A stretch of 64,000 nucleotides of DNA from Spirochaetota bacterium (lineage in GTDB: Bacteria; Spirochaetota; UBA4802; UBA5550), in NCBI GenBank assembly GCA_016933025.1, contig JAFGBT010000041.1, forward strand, positions 1 to 64,000. The letters run 5' to 3'. The notes beneath the pieces are model-generated. The model saw only the letters and a list, made by a program, of their open reading frames with translations. It made no database searches and was not told the origin of the DNA. Shown here piece by piece: positions 17,275 through 26,045 of this stretch (its first letter is position 1; each line of letters opens with the position of its first letter). The position numbers and the translations under genes were made by a program.

Positions 17275-18195
17275 TTACCTGTGTACCGGACTTATATAAT
17301 CCATCATCATGTCATAGGGCATGATCACAACCAATGGCGGTAGATATGCATCGACCGCGTCGATAATTCCTTTGGATATACCGAGATCCAGCAGTGCCCC
17401 CAGCATATTTTGAGCCAGATGATCGCTGAATATAGATACTAACGGTTCTAACATCGTTCCAACGATGTCCATCTGGCTGTTCCCCGAAAATTCCGCATTT
17501 TGAAGCATGTTTGAGAGTACCGGCAGGGCGTCCATCAGGCTGTTCAAATCTGTTATATACAGTCCCATAAACGCGCTGTCATAGTCGTCGCCGGCGTGAA
17601 GAAAGACAATTTTATTCGGGGATATATCCGGAAAAGTGAGTCCTGCCATGAAATCGCCGTCTATGAGGGCCGATGGAAACTCGGCTTCCATGCCGAAAAA
17701 GTCTACCGGGAACCAGCCGCCGACTTCTGCCGTGATCAGGTATCCCGTTACATCCGTGTAAACGATTTCACCGCCGATGATCGGCGTCATTCCGTACGTC
17801 AGAAACGAATCGGGCTGGTAATCACCATACACCATATCCAGAGTGGATTCCTTTAAGGTCTGCAGACTGTGTATCGCATTCTGGTCCGGTTCGCACTGTT
17901 CAAAGAACACATTGGTTGAATATCCCTGGAATTCGCCATTCATCTGCATTGCCATGACCACAGGACCGCCCGCCGACATCGGGCACGGGCAGGCGTCCCC
18001 GATGCCATCGCCATCACTGTCCTGCTGTGACTTGTTGGCCACATAGATACAGTTGTCAATGCTGTCGACAATTCCATCGCCGTCAATGTCGGTGACGTCC
18101 GGTCCGGTACCCGTGCCCGGGTCGCTCGAATTTGAACAGCCGATGCATGCCGCCGCAGATACAATAAAGAATGATATTAATATTTTTCGTAACAT
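17275..18195 (-). CDS. Lipoprotein with thrombospondin type 3 (calcium) repeats
   Basis: A 306-residue lipoprotein. The signal ends with ACIGC, where the last Cys is the likely lipid site. A short Ser/Gly/Thr linker leads into TSP3-type calcium repeats at about 36-70: DIDGDGIVDSIDNC and DSDGDGIGDAC. The remaining about 230 residues have no motif that I recognise; they look like a globular exported domain with several aromatic strands. The ATG at 18195 has GGAG 8 bases upstream, within a longer in-frame MEKT start at 18207. It is directly downstream of the DUF362 gene (30-base gap), so the two are probably co-expressed. Confidence 0.78.
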   Translation of the reverse strand: MLRKILISFFIVSAAACIGCSNSSDPGTGTGPDVTDIDGDGIVDSIDNCIYVANKSQQDSDGDGIGDACPCPMSAGGPVVMAMQMNGEFQGYSTNVFFEQCEPDQNAIHSLQTLKESTLDMVYGDYQPDSFLTYGMTPIIGGEIVYTDVTGYLITAEVGGWFPVDFFGMEAEFPSALIDGDFMAGLTFPDISPNKIVFLHAGDDYDSAFMGLYITDLNSLMDALPVLSNMLQNAEFSGNSQMDIVGTMLEPLVSIFSDHLAQNMLGALLDLGISKGIIDAVDAYLPPLVVIMPYDMMMDYISPVHR

Positions 18196-18225
18196 GGTTT
18201 TCTCCATAAGTATACTATTTAAATT

Positions 18226-19482
18226 TTACACGGGATTTATCATCCCATTTATATTATTGACCAGCGCAGTATCCGGCTGTGAATTGAGCTGGTTCCAGAC
18301 AATCTGTCCCGGCCGCCCCCCGATTCTATCCAGATAATTCTGGATGGAGGGGTGGCAGTAAATGGCCGGTTTTGCTATCTCCGGGACATCCGGCGCCGGA
18401 TCTTCAACTCCCTCAACTTCCTGGAAGCTGTACGTTATGAGGAAATTATTTGCAAGCGTGGGAGTGGCCGGTATGATTTCCGACCTGATGTGGTCATGGG
18501 ATTCGAGCCACGCGCTTCCCAGCAGGTCATGGGCCAGAATATCTTGTGTCGCCAGTACCATCCCGTAATCCGGCTCGACCACATTTCCCGTGTCCGGCCC
18601 GTCTGAACGCAGCACCTGCCTTCCAGAGCTTACGATGAGCCGGAGCCTGTTTTTTATCAGAGGAACTTCGTTGATTTCTTCATACATGGCGTAAAAGTTT
18701 TCGCCCCCCTGATGAAGATCGAGTCTGCTGTCGTCTCTCAAAAAACCTATCGGTATTTTCATTCCCATCGTGCTCCCGGCAATTATATGGGACGCAACCC
18801 TCGGAAGATATATGATGTGGTCGACATCAGCGAGTATTGATGACACGTAGATCGGATTGTTCCAGTGGTGTGTGCCCATCGGCGTCTGGGCAATATATGC
18901 ATTCTCGTAACCTACCTGGTCTATCCTTTCCTCAAAGAAACAGGGCGCGGCTCCGGAATCGACTATTGCGTCGTAAATCCCGGCATTCTCGCAGAGCTCG
19001 CGGCTGGACCCCCTTCGTGACGTAGCGGTCCATACAACGTGCTCGGCGCCGCTCTGATCTCCTGCCAGTATATTGGAAACGCCTTTTTCCATCAGCAGCC
19101 GTACCATGCACCTGACAAGCCAGGGGTCTGTTGTCATTGGATATGGATTCCCGGAGTTCAATGCAATTTTGAGTAAAACCGTGTCGCCCGGCTTCAGCCA
19201 GGAAAAGTCAGTCGCGCTGTTTATTAGATCCTGAAATTGCGGATAATAATTTTCATGTTCGCCTTTCGGGATCCAGATGCTGGATACTTCGGGTTTGTAA
19301 TCCGTCAATGTCGCCATTGACTTGATACAGGATTCATCTTCAGCCGGGATAGTGCCGGACCCTGAGCAGGAAGATAAAAACATGCCTGCCGCGGCCCCGC
19401 CAAAAGCCAGACTTGAGAACCGTAAGAAATCGCGCCGGGTTAAAGAGATCTGCTTTTTCAGCAATTTATTTTTATTTTTCAT
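18226..19482 (-). CDS. DUF362 protein, Tat-exported lipoprotein
   Basis: A 418-residue protein with a twin-arginine signal (LTRRDFLRF) followed by a hydrophobic stretch ending in a lipobox, LSSC. The mature part matches DUF362: PGDTVLLKIALNSGNPYP, WLVRCMVRLLMEKG, IYLPRVASHIIAGSTMGMK, and a late domain DYGMVLATQDILAHDLLGSA. Many DUF362 proteins carry a ferredoxin-type domain; no cysteine cluster of that kind is seen here. Tat export suggests folding before export, often with a cofactor. The reaction is unknown. It is first in a unit with the TSP3 lipoprotein. Confidence 0.85.
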   Translation of the reverse strand: MKNKNKLLKKQISLTRRDFLRFSSLAFGGAAAGMFLSSCSGSGTIPAEDESCIKSMATLTDYKPEVSSIWIPKGEHENYYPQFQDLINSATDFSWLKPGDTVLLKIALNSGNPYPMTTDPWLVRCMVRLLMEKGVSNILAGDQSGAEHVVWTATSRRGSSRELCENAGIYDAIVDSGAAPCFFEERIDQVGYENAYIAQTPMGTHHWNNPIYVSSILADVDHIIYLPRVASHIIAGSTMGMKIPIGFLRDDSRLDLHQGGENFYAMYEEINEVPLIKNRLRLIVSSGRQVLRSDGPDTGNVVEPDYGMVLATQDILAHDLLGSAWLESHDHIRSEIIPATPTLANNFLITYSFQEVEGVEDPAPDVPEIAKPAIYCHPSIQNYLDRIGGRPGQIVWNQLNSQPDTALVNNINGMINPV

Positions 19483-19750
19483 TTACCAACGCCCCCCATA
19501 TCATTTATTTATTATAGGCCCGCGTGTATGCGGGATTTGGCATCAGGACATGCCTGACGCTTTATAAATGCCATTATTATATAAATTATGGAATAAAATC
19601 AAGGTGAGTCAAGAATATAACAGCAAACAAAAGGAAGATTTCAGGTGTACCTGTTATGTGCTCAATTCTTTTCTCAAAACAGGATGTTATAGTTCCGCAC
19701 GTCGGCAGATAGAAGGAATGCCTTTGATAATCGCGTTTTTGGATCAGGAA

Positions 19751-19810
19751 ATAAAAATATCTCGCCCGCGTCTTTCCCGTATTTGCGACACCGGAAAAAC
19801 TCGGGCGAGA
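19751..19810 (-). terminator. Rho-independent terminator on the minus strand
   Basis: TCTCGCCCG and CGGGCGAGA (19760-19768 and 19802-19810) form a 9-bp outer stem with a smaller inner stem (TTTCC/GGAAA). On the minus strand it is followed by ATATTTTTATTT. It lies 34 bases after the stop of the small ORF or remnant at 19844-19972, as expected for a gene end. Confidence 0.55.
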
Positions 19811-19843
19811 AAAGCCTCTCGTAATTGCTATCTACTTACGTCG

Positions 19844-19972
19844 TCACCTGATTTTGTATTCCACGCCGATCGCCGCCTGGTGCGCATGTTTATTGAAGTC
19901 CCCCGGAAATATATAGACCGGCAAATTGATCATGCTGTATCCCTTGTTGACGTCCTCCGGAACATAAATCAT
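19844..19972 (-). pseudogene. Possible 3' remnant of an outer-membrane protein gene
   Basis: A 42-codon minus-strand frame starts at ATG 19972, just after an in-frame TAA. It reads MIYVPEDVNKGYSMIN, continues through LPVYIFPGDF, and ends AAIGVEYKIR before TGA. Third positions are GC-rich like real genes here, and the end looks like the last strand of an outer-membrane barrel. A terminator follows. Only about 165 bases separate its start from the clpA stop, so a full gene cannot fit. I read this as a truncated gene end, or possibly a tiny gene. The rest of 19483-20138 shows no other supported gene. Confidence 0.35.
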
Positions 19973-20053
19973 ACAGGGAGGTTAAGCGAATTAATTATTC
20001 AGGATCCCGGGTTTTCAGGACATGGTTCATGACCATTCTGGAAGGGCTCCCCT

Positions 20054-20072
20054 CCCCGGCTGTGGGCCGGGG
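20054..20072 (-). terminator. GC-rich hairpin after clpA
   Basis: CCCCGGC (20054-20060) pairs with GCCGGGG (20066-20072) around a 5-base loop, 67 bases beyond the clpA stop. There is no U-run on the minus strand, so it is only a candidate terminator. Confidence 0.35.
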
Positions 20073-20138
20073 TTTGCGGCCGGCGGGCCTCTCCGGATAT
20101 GGCCTTACTAGTCAGTGGAATATTTAAAGCGGTGAGAA

Positions 20139-22403
20139 TTACCCTTCCTGTACCCTGATCGCCACGTCATCATTGACGATTTCTGCTACGGCGGTGCCGC
20201 CTTGTGCAAGCCTGCCGAAGAGCACCTCGTCCACGAAGAATTTCTTGATCTTGTCCTGGACCAGACGATCGATCTCCCGCGCGCCGAACTTCGGAGAATA
20301 ACCCTTCATGCCGAGCCACCGGTAGCACTCGTCCGTGACCTCGAGTGTGACGTGCTTGTCCGCGAGCTGCTGGCGGAACAGATTGACGTTCTTCTTCACA
20401 ATCTGTACGATGATCTCCATGTCGAGGTCGCCGAACTTCACGACCGCGTCGAGGCGGTTGCGGAACTCCGGCGAGAAAATCCGGTCGACCGCGTCCTTGA
20501 TCGCCGACTCGGAGACCGTCCGCTCGTCGAAGCCGACCTGCGCCTTCCCGATCTCCCGCGCGCCGGCGTTCGAGGTCATGATGATGATGACGTTTCGGAA
20601 GTCCGCCTTCTTGCCGGTGTTGTCCGTCAGGGTGGCGTAGTCCATGACTTGAAGGAGGGTGTTGAAAATATCCTGATGGGCCTTTTCTATCTCATCCAGG
20701 AGGAGCACCGCGTACGGCGTCTTCCGTATCCCTTCAGTCAGGAGCCCGCCCTCCTCGTACCCGACGTAGCCCGGGGGCGCCCCGATGAGGCGCGCCACCG
20801 TGTGCTTCTCCTGGTACTCGCTCATGTCGTATCGGTGGAGCTTCACGCCGAGGACCGCCGCGAGCTGGCGCGCGAGCTCGGTCTTGCCCACGCCCGTGGG
20901 CCCGACGAACAGGAACGAGGCGATGGGCCGGTCCGGGTTGCCGAAGCCGGCGCGGCTCCGCTTGATCGCCTGACACACGTGCTCGATCGCGCCGTCCTGG
21001 CCGAAGATCTGCTTCTTCAGCTCGACCTCGATGTCCCTGAGCCTGCTCGTCTCCGACGACGACACGCTCTTTTCCGGGATCTTTGCCATTTTCGCCACGA
21101 TCTTCTCGACGTCCTGCACCGTTATGGAGAGCTCCTCGTCGTCGTTTTCGCGATACATGCGCGAGAAGGCGCCCGCCTCGTCGATCACGTCGATCGCCTT
21201 GTCGGGCAAAAACCGGTCGTTGATGTATTTGGCGGAAAGCTCGACCGCCGCCCGAAGGGCCTCATTAGTGTATTTCACGTTATGATACAGCTCGTACCGC
21301 TCCCTCAGGCCGAGAAGAATCTCGTTGGTCTCCTCCTGCGAGGTCTCCGGGATCTCGATCTTCTGGAAGCGCCGCGACAGCGCCCGGTCTTTGTCGAAAT
21401 ATTTTTTGAACTCCTCGTAGGTCGTGGTGCCGATGCACTTCACCTTGCCGTGCGACAGCAACGGCTTCAGCATGTTCGACGCGTCCATGGACCCGCCCGA
21501 GACCGCGCCCGCACCGACCACCGTGTGTATCTCGTCGATGAAGAGGATAACGTTCTTCATCCCCTGCAGCTCGGCTATCACCTTCTTCATTCGCTCCTCG
21601 AAATCGCCGCGGAAGCGGGTGCCTGCGATAAGCGAGCCCATGTCGAGCGAATAGATCTTCGCGTCGCGGAGCGGCCGCGGCACATCGCCGCGCGCGATAA
21701 ACTGCGCGAGCCCCTCGGTGATGGCTGTCTTGCCGACGCCGGGATCGCCCACATGGATCGGGTTGTTCTTGATGCGGCGGCAGAGCACCTGCACCGTCCG
21801 CTCGATGATGTCCTTCCTGCCGATCAGGGGATCCAGCTCGCCGGCATGGGCGCGCGCCGTCAGCTCGGTGGTGAATGACTCCACGGCATTTTTTCTGGTC
21901 CTGGTCTTCTCTTTTACGTCCGGCGACTCCTCGCCGCCGTCGCCGTATTCACGTTCGACACCGGCATCCGGCGGGTACTCGGATACCCCGTGCGATATGA
22001 AATTGAGCAGGCTGTACCGGGTTATGCCGTCCTCCTGAAGGTAAAAAGCGGCAAACGACTCCGATTCGTCGAATATCGAGACCAGCACATCGCTGATCTC
22101 AAGCTCGTTTTTCTGAGCCGAGGTGGTATGCCAGATGGCCCGCTCGAGCACGCTCTTGAAGGCTTCGGATTGAACCGGCTCATCCTGATCGACGGTGGTC
22201 ATGTGCTTGCCGAAAAACTCCTCGATCCTGCCGATAAGCTTTTTCACATCCCCGCCGCTTCCACTGATGATATCTTTACCCGTCTCATGGTGAAGTGTCG
22301 CGTATAGGATATGCTCGGGGGTCAGGTACTCGTGCTTCCGTACCCTGGCCTCCTGAAACGCCGCCATCAGTATATTATTCAAATCCTGGTTGATTTCCAT
22401 CAT
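20139..22403 (-). CDS. clpA: ATP-dependent Clp protease ATP-binding subunit ClpA
   Basis: A 754-residue Hsp100 unfoldase that feeds substrates to ClpP. The Clp N-domain lies at about 1-140. D1 has Walker A GDPGVGKT (219-226) and Walker B VILFIDEIHTVVGAGAV. D2 has GPTGVGKTE, the YVGYEEGGLL pore-region motif and Walker B VLLLDEIEKAH. Length and layout match ClpA (about 750), with no ClpB middle domain. Its ATG overlaps the clpS stop as ATGA, so the two are coupled. Together with clpS and the upstream aminoacyl-transferase gene this is a complete N-degron unit apart from ClpP, which is not in the window. Confidence 0.97.
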   Translation of the reverse strand: MMEINQDLNNILMAAFQEARVRKHEYLTPEHILYATLHHETGKDIISGSGGDVKKLIGRIEEFFGKHMTTVDQDEPVQSEAFKSVLERAIWHTTSAQKNELEISDVLVSIFDESESFAAFYLQEDGITRYSLLNFISHGVSEYPPDAGVEREYGDGGEESPDVKEKTRTRKNAVESFTTELTARAHAGELDPLIGRKDIIERTVQVLCRRIKNNPIHVGDPGVGKTAITEGLAQFIARGDVPRPLRDAKIYSLDMGSLIAGTRFRGDFEERMKKVIAELQGMKNVILFIDEIHTVVGAGAVSGGSMDASNMLKPLLSHGKVKCIGTTTYEEFKKYFDKDRALSRRFQKIEIPETSQEETNEILLGLRERYELYHNVKYTNEALRAAVELSAKYINDRFLPDKAIDVIDEAGAFSRMYRENDDEELSITVQDVEKIVAKMAKIPEKSVSSSETSRLRDIEVELKKQIFGQDGAIEHVCQAIKRSRAGFGNPDRPIASFLFVGPTGVGKTELARQLAAVLGVKLHRYDMSEYQEKHTVARLIGAPPGYVGYEEGGLLTEGIRKTPYAVLLLDEIEKAHQDIFNTLLQVMDYATLTDNTGKKADFRNVIIIMTSNAGAREIGKAQVGFDERTVSESAIKDAVDRIFSPEFRNRLDAVVKFGDLDMEIIVQIVKKNVNLFRQQLADKHVTLEVTDECYRWLGMKGYSPKFGAREIDRLVQDKIKKFFVDEVLFGRLAQGGTAVAEIVNDDVAIRVQEG

Positions 22404-22723
22404 GCTTCCTCATATGAGCATTTGAGCGGGAATTCCCGCACGCGCGCCAACTGGTGGACCTGGTTCACCTTGGTGAGGGCGATATCCAGGGTGTAAACCC
22501 CGCACATACCCGCCCCCTTTTTATGGACATCCAGCATCACCTGTACCGCTTTTGACGCTGGCATGTGAAAGACCTTCATGAGCACTTCGACGACAAAATC
22601 CATGGTGGTGTAATGGTCGTTGTGCAGAACGACACGGTACATCTTCGGCTCGTCGAGCTTCTTTTCGGTCTTCAGGCTCAGGTCCTCGTCGAACTGATAC
22701 CCGGCACCTGAATTGTCAGGCAT
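22400..22723 (-). CDS. clpS: ClpS, N-degron adaptor of ClpA
   Basis: A 107-residue adaptor that binds N-terminal Leu, Phe, Tyr or Trp and hands such proteins to ClpA. The core is standard: YRVVLHNDHYTTMDFVVEVL with the Asn-Asp pair that holds the substrate's N-terminus, then VHKKGAGMCGVYTLDIA with the ClpA-contact region. The first 25 residues are a variable acidic tail. The stop overlaps the clpA start. The aminoacyl-transferase gene lies 141 bases upstream on the same strand. Confidence 0.96.
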   Translation of the reverse strand: MPDNSGAGYQFDEDLSLKTEKKLDEPKMYRVVLHNDHYTTMDFVVEVLMKVFHMPASKAVQVMLDVHKKGAGMCGVYTLDIALTKVNQVHQLARVREFPLKCSYEEA

Positions 22724-22864
22724 TCTGATCCTCCATAATCATGTACGGCTGTATATTAATTATACAATAAATCAACGATTTTGTCACACAATTGGTTAAA
22801 TATTTTCATTCTGTGAATACGGGGTCATCCGGCTGAATGCTGTTTCTCGTGGCCCCGCCTTCAG

Positions 22865-23569
22865 TCAGAGGGCCCCCTCGCCTTCCCTGCGCCACTGAAG
22901 CGTCGGCCAGTCCATTGTTTCATGCGGATGAAAGTGTCCCTTGTACGCCATGCTGTGATTTTTTTCAATATAATATCCGAGGTAGTAGTAAGACAGGCCA
23001 AGGGAGGCCGCATGTTCCACTTCTTTGATAACACTGTAGGTGCCAAGCCGGTAACGCTCGTATGCCGTATTAAAGACAAAGTAGACCGAGCTCAGGGATT
23101 CTTTTGAACGATCGATGAAACCCGCGGCTATCAGCCTTCCGTCGAGGTAGTATTCAGACTGGATTCCGGGACATGACCGCGCATAAAACGACGCCAGAAA
23201 CTCATCCCTGTCGCTTTCCCTGCCGAAACGACTCAACGAATGCTCACGATATATCTCGAATATCTCGTCCCGGTATTCCAGGTCGGCGAAGCGGACCTCA
23301 ATATCCGAACAGATTCTCGCCACGCGGCGTTGGCTCTTCGTGAGCCTGAACTCACTGACGAGGATGCGCAGCGGAATGCACCCCCAGCACGTTTCGCAGT
23401 GCGGCCGGAAAAAATAATTTCCGAATTTTCTGAATCCTATTTCAAGCAGGCCGTCCAGTTCTTCTCCGCTGACTTCATCCGCGTACAGGTAGACGAAGCG
23501 CCACATCCGCTCCGGGAAGTACGCGCAGGGACTGAACATGCTGTACCGTGGCTCTTGCAGTAAAATCAT
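22865..23569 (-). CDS. bpt: Aspartate/glutamate leucyltransferase (Bpt/Ate family)
   Basis: A 234-residue protein of the Ate1/Bpt family, which adds an amino acid (Leu for Bpt, Arg for eukaryotic-type Ate) to proteins starting with Asp or Glu, creating a ClpS-readable N-degron. The N-terminal cysteine cluster is visible as FFRPHCETCWGCIPLRI, and the GNAT-like catalytic half includes YYLDGRLIAAGFIDRS, SSVYFVFNTAYER, LGTYSVIKE and YYYLGYYIEKNHSMAYKG. The length is typical of Bpt. Its place directly upstream of clpS-clpA strongly supports a role in this pathway. Whether the donor is Leu- or Arg-tRNA cannot be read here with certainty. Confidence 0.9.
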   Translation of the reverse strand: MILLQEPRYSMFSPCAYFPERMWRFVYLYADEVSGEELDGLLEIGFRKFGNYFFRPHCETCWGCIPLRILVSEFRLTKSQRRVARICSDIEVRFADLEYRDEIFEIYREHSLSRFGRESDRDEFLASFYARSCPGIQSEYYLDGRLIAAGFIDRSKESLSSVYFVFNTAYERYRLGTYSVIKEVEHAASLGLSYYYLGYYIEKNHSMAYKGHFHPHETMDWPTLQWRREGEGAL

Positions 23570-23771
23570 AACCTGCTGATTGCAAAACTATCTGCGTCTG
23601 CGCGATCGCGCGAATTACACGACGCACTGTATCTACTCACCGGAGAAAAAAAATTCAAGAAATAAATTCAGCGTATCGTCTCGTCGTCATTCATGTGATG
23701 CGGACGACTGTGCGTCGAGATTTTTTGGAAAAAGATTTTTGAAACTTTTAGCGACATAATCCATAAAATTA

Positions 23772-23799
23772 TTGACATTTTTTTGATATGTGTTATCTT
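23772..23799 (+). promoter_or_regulatory. Sigma-70-type promoter of the mlaF-like gene
   Basis: TTGACA (23772-23777), a 16-base spacer and TATCTT (23794-23799) lie just upstream of ATG 23820. They overlap the in-frame GTG at 23790, which supports ATG 23820 as the start. Confidence 0.65.
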
Positions 23800-23819
23800 T
23801 TTCACAAAGCAGTAAAAAA

Positions 23820-24572
23820 ATGAAAGAAAAGATAGTCATACAGGATCTCCACAAGTCGTTCGGGCCGAAGATCGTCCTCGACGGGATTGATCTCACAGTG
23901 CGTGAGAGCGAGATCCTCTGCATCATCGGCATCAGCGGCGTCGGCAAATCCGTTATTCTGAAAAATCTCATCGGCATACTCACACCTGACAGCGGAAAAA
24001 TTTTCGTGGACGGAGAAGAATTCACCGACGCCGATTCTGAAACAAGAATGAAGATACTTTCCAAATACGGAGTCCTCTTCCAGGGAGCGGCCCTCTTCGA
24101 TTCCCTGAACATCTTCGACAATGTCGCATTCGGATTGAGGAGAAAAAATCTCCCGGAAGATCAGATCAAAAAAATCGTGCCGGAAATGCTGGAAAACGTC
24201 GGGCTCAGGGCCATAGAGTCACGTCGGGTTTCCGAACTCTCCGGCGGTATGCAGAAGCGTGTCGGTCTTGCGCGCTCCATCGCCATGCGTCCTGAAATCA
24301 TGCTCTACGACGAACCGACCACCGGTGTCGACCCGATAACCGGCGGCGCAGTTGACAGGCTGATAAAAAAGATGCGTGATTCTTTTGGAATCACATCCAT
24401 CGTCGTTACCCATGACATGCGGTCGGCCTACCGGCTGGGTGACCGCATAGCCATGCTCTATGACGGTAAAATCATATACACGGGTCCGCCCGATGAGCTG
24501 AAAGGCACGGACGAACCCCATGTCAGGCAATTTATCGAGGGAAGAGCCAATGGCCCGATTCAGGTACTCTAA
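23820..24572 (+). CDS. MlaF-type ABC transporter ATP-binding protein
   Basis: A 250-residue ATPase of the MlaF/Ttg2A class, which powers phospholipid transport between the membranes. Walker A is GISGVGKS, the Q-loop is LFQGAALFDS, the signature is ELSGGMQKRVGLARS, Walker B is IMLYDEPTTGVDP, and the switch His is in VVTHDM. LFQGAALFDSL is typical of Mla ATPases. No MlaE permease or MlaD-type gene is nearby, so partners lie elsewhere. The downstream amidase-like gene overlaps its 3' end by 23 bases, making a coupled two-gene unit. The start rests on the promoter just upstream. Confidence 0.88.
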   Translation: MKEKIVIQDLHKSFGPKIVLDGIDLTVRESEILCIIGISGVGKSVILKNLIGILTPDSGKIFVDGEEFTDADSETRMKILSKYGVLFQGAALFDSLNIFDNVAFGLRRKNLPEDQIKKIVPEMLENVGLRAIESRRVSELSGGMQKRVGLARSIAMRPEIMLYDEPTTGVDPITGGAVDRLIKKMRDSFGITSIVVTHDMRSAYRLGDRIAMLYDGKIIYTGPPDELKGTDEPHVRQFIEGRANGPIQVL

Positions 24573-25998
24573 CCAGCTTTTTCTCCCGATAATGCTCGGG
24601 ATCCCGATACTGGCGTGCCAGGGCTATTACTATCCCCACGCCGACTCCCCGAATTTTTCCGACCATCACTGGCTAGTAAATAAGAAGATATTCATCGATC
24701 CCGGCCGCGGCACCGGGGACTGCGGTGACCGCTTTCGCGTCGGCCCGAACAGCGTATCGGAGGCCGAAGTCAATCTCGATGTCGCCCGAATCATGTCTGA
24801 CATGCTGAGGACAGCCGGCGCAAGAGTTGAACTGAGCCGCACGGGATATTCCGGCAGGCCGGACCGCGAGCGTGCGAGGATGGCGCGCGACTTCGGCCCG
24901 GACCTTCTCGTCAGCATACGTCACGCGGCGTCGTTGCGCACTGAAGACCCGGTGAACCATCCCTGCGTGCTGATATGGGGCTCGCGGGACGTCCAGCCGG
25001 CGAGCTATGACTTCGCCCGCCTTCTCATCGGCGAACTCAACGCCATCGCCGACTGTAAAGGGACCGTTATTTCCGATTTCGCCCTGTTCAGCGAGGGCGG
25101 CTCAGAAATTTTAAGAGAGACCCGGAACCTCTGTCCGGCAGCAATCGGCGTAGCCGGTTTTTACTCGGACATTAAGCATTCAATCAGGCTGCAGGACCCG
25201 CTGTACCTCGAAAAGGAGGCGGAAGCTTATTGTAACGCGATATCAATGTATTTCAAGTGGGGAACACCGGCAGCGGAAGTACATTTTTCATGTCCTGTCG
25301 ATAAATCCGGCCGTCCACTCAACCTCATACGCGACCGGAAGCCCGTTATAACGATCAATACACGTAGCGGCAACGAGCTTTCCGGTATAGAAGACAGATC
25401 GCTCCGCATCACCCTTGACGGAGTGCCGGTCGGATATAAAAAATGCTCGGATAATTCCTTCCGCGTCAACTACGGGAAGCAGCTCTATCCCGGTTTTCAC
25501 CGGCTCCGCTTCCATTTCAGGAACCTCCGACACCAGAGCAGTATGATTCTCTCCGCGCCTTTCACCGTGGAAGCAAAAGAAGGGGACTACGATGAGCTTG
25601 TAAAAAATGGAAGAAGGCTCGTCAGGCGGCGCTGGACGGCGAAGGAGGGGCTCAAAATGCTTTGCGCGGCCCTTTCATTGGGCGCAACGGGCCCCGAGAG
25701 CTGCGGACTGGTGCGCGATATCTCGCTCGGATTTTCCCTCATCGGCAATCGTGAGCGCGCAAAATATTTTTCAAGCGCGCATTCCCTGTTTTATGCTGAC
25801 GGATGTCGAGCTCCGGCAAACGCAAGCGATGCGATGTGCCGCGCCTTATACGTCGCAAAAGAAATTTCGTTGCCGGTCGAATATCGCGGGATGCAGGTCC
25901 GCGTTGAAGGTGATGTCCGCGCCGGAGGGAGTAAAAGCGGTGAGACAAAAAATAATTTTAGTGGGCGTTTAAAACAATTTTTTTCTCGACAAGAGTAA
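24550..25998 (+). CDS. Degenerate Amidase_3-like lipoprotein
   Basis: A 482-residue protein. The signal ends ILAC with Cys23 as a likely lipid site. Residues 45-235 match N-acetylmuramoyl-L-alanine amidase (Amidase_3): KIFIDPGRGTGDCGD, SEAEVNLDVARIMSDML, GARVELSRTG, and VSIRHAAS. Key residues are changed: the zinc His of the DPGHGG motif is Arg53, the SIHAN His is shifted (His125 in SIRHA), and the catalytic Glu of the VE-x-GF motif is missing (GVAGFYSD). It is therefore probably not an active cell-wall hydrolase. Residues 240-482 match nothing I know and may be Ig-like plus a helical tail. Start ATG 24550 lies inside the mlaF-like gene, after GGGAAGAG. Confidence 0.75.
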   Translation: MARFRYSNQLFLPIMLGIPILACQGYYYPHADSPNFSDHHWLVNKKIFIDPGRGTGDCGDRFRVGPNSVSEAEVNLDVARIMSDMLRTAGARVELSRTGYSGRPDRERARMARDFGPDLLVSIRHAASLRTEDPVNHPCVLIWGSRDVQPASYDFARLLIGELNAIADCKGTVISDFALFSEGGSEILRETRNLCPAAIGVAGFYSDIKHSIRLQDPLYLEKEAEAYCNAISMYFKWGTPAAEVHFSCPVDKSGRPLNLIRDRKPVITINTRSGNELSGIEDRSLRITLDGVPVGYKKCSDNSFRVNYGKQLYPGFHRLRFHFRNLRHQSSMILSAPFTVEAKEGDYDELVKNGRRLVRRRWTAKEGLKMLCAALSLGATGPESCGLVRDISLGFSLIGNRERAKYFSSAHSLFYADGCRAPANASDAMCRALYVAKEISLPVEYRGMQVRVEGDVRAGGSKSGETKNNFSGRLKQFFSRQE

Positions 25999-26045
25999 AT
26001 TGATATCGTATAATGTTCACAGGTGGAAAAATCAAGAGAGGATTA

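Noticed and set aside
19568..20032. 154-codon plus-strand frame in the clpA downstream gap
   Set aside because: It has no ribosome site, its composition is not gene-like (KTRARKASRNCYLL-type sequence), and the opposite strand shows a better coding signal plus terminator.
20202..21878. 558-codon plus-strand frame
   Set aside because: It lies wholly antisense to clpA, is Arg/Leu/Val/Asp-rich as expected of a mirror frame of a GC-biased gene, and has no domain.
23820..25998. Full Mla phospholipid transport operon
   Set aside because: Only the ATPase is present; no MlaE permease, MlaD or MlaC gene is adjacent, and the next gene is amidase-like.
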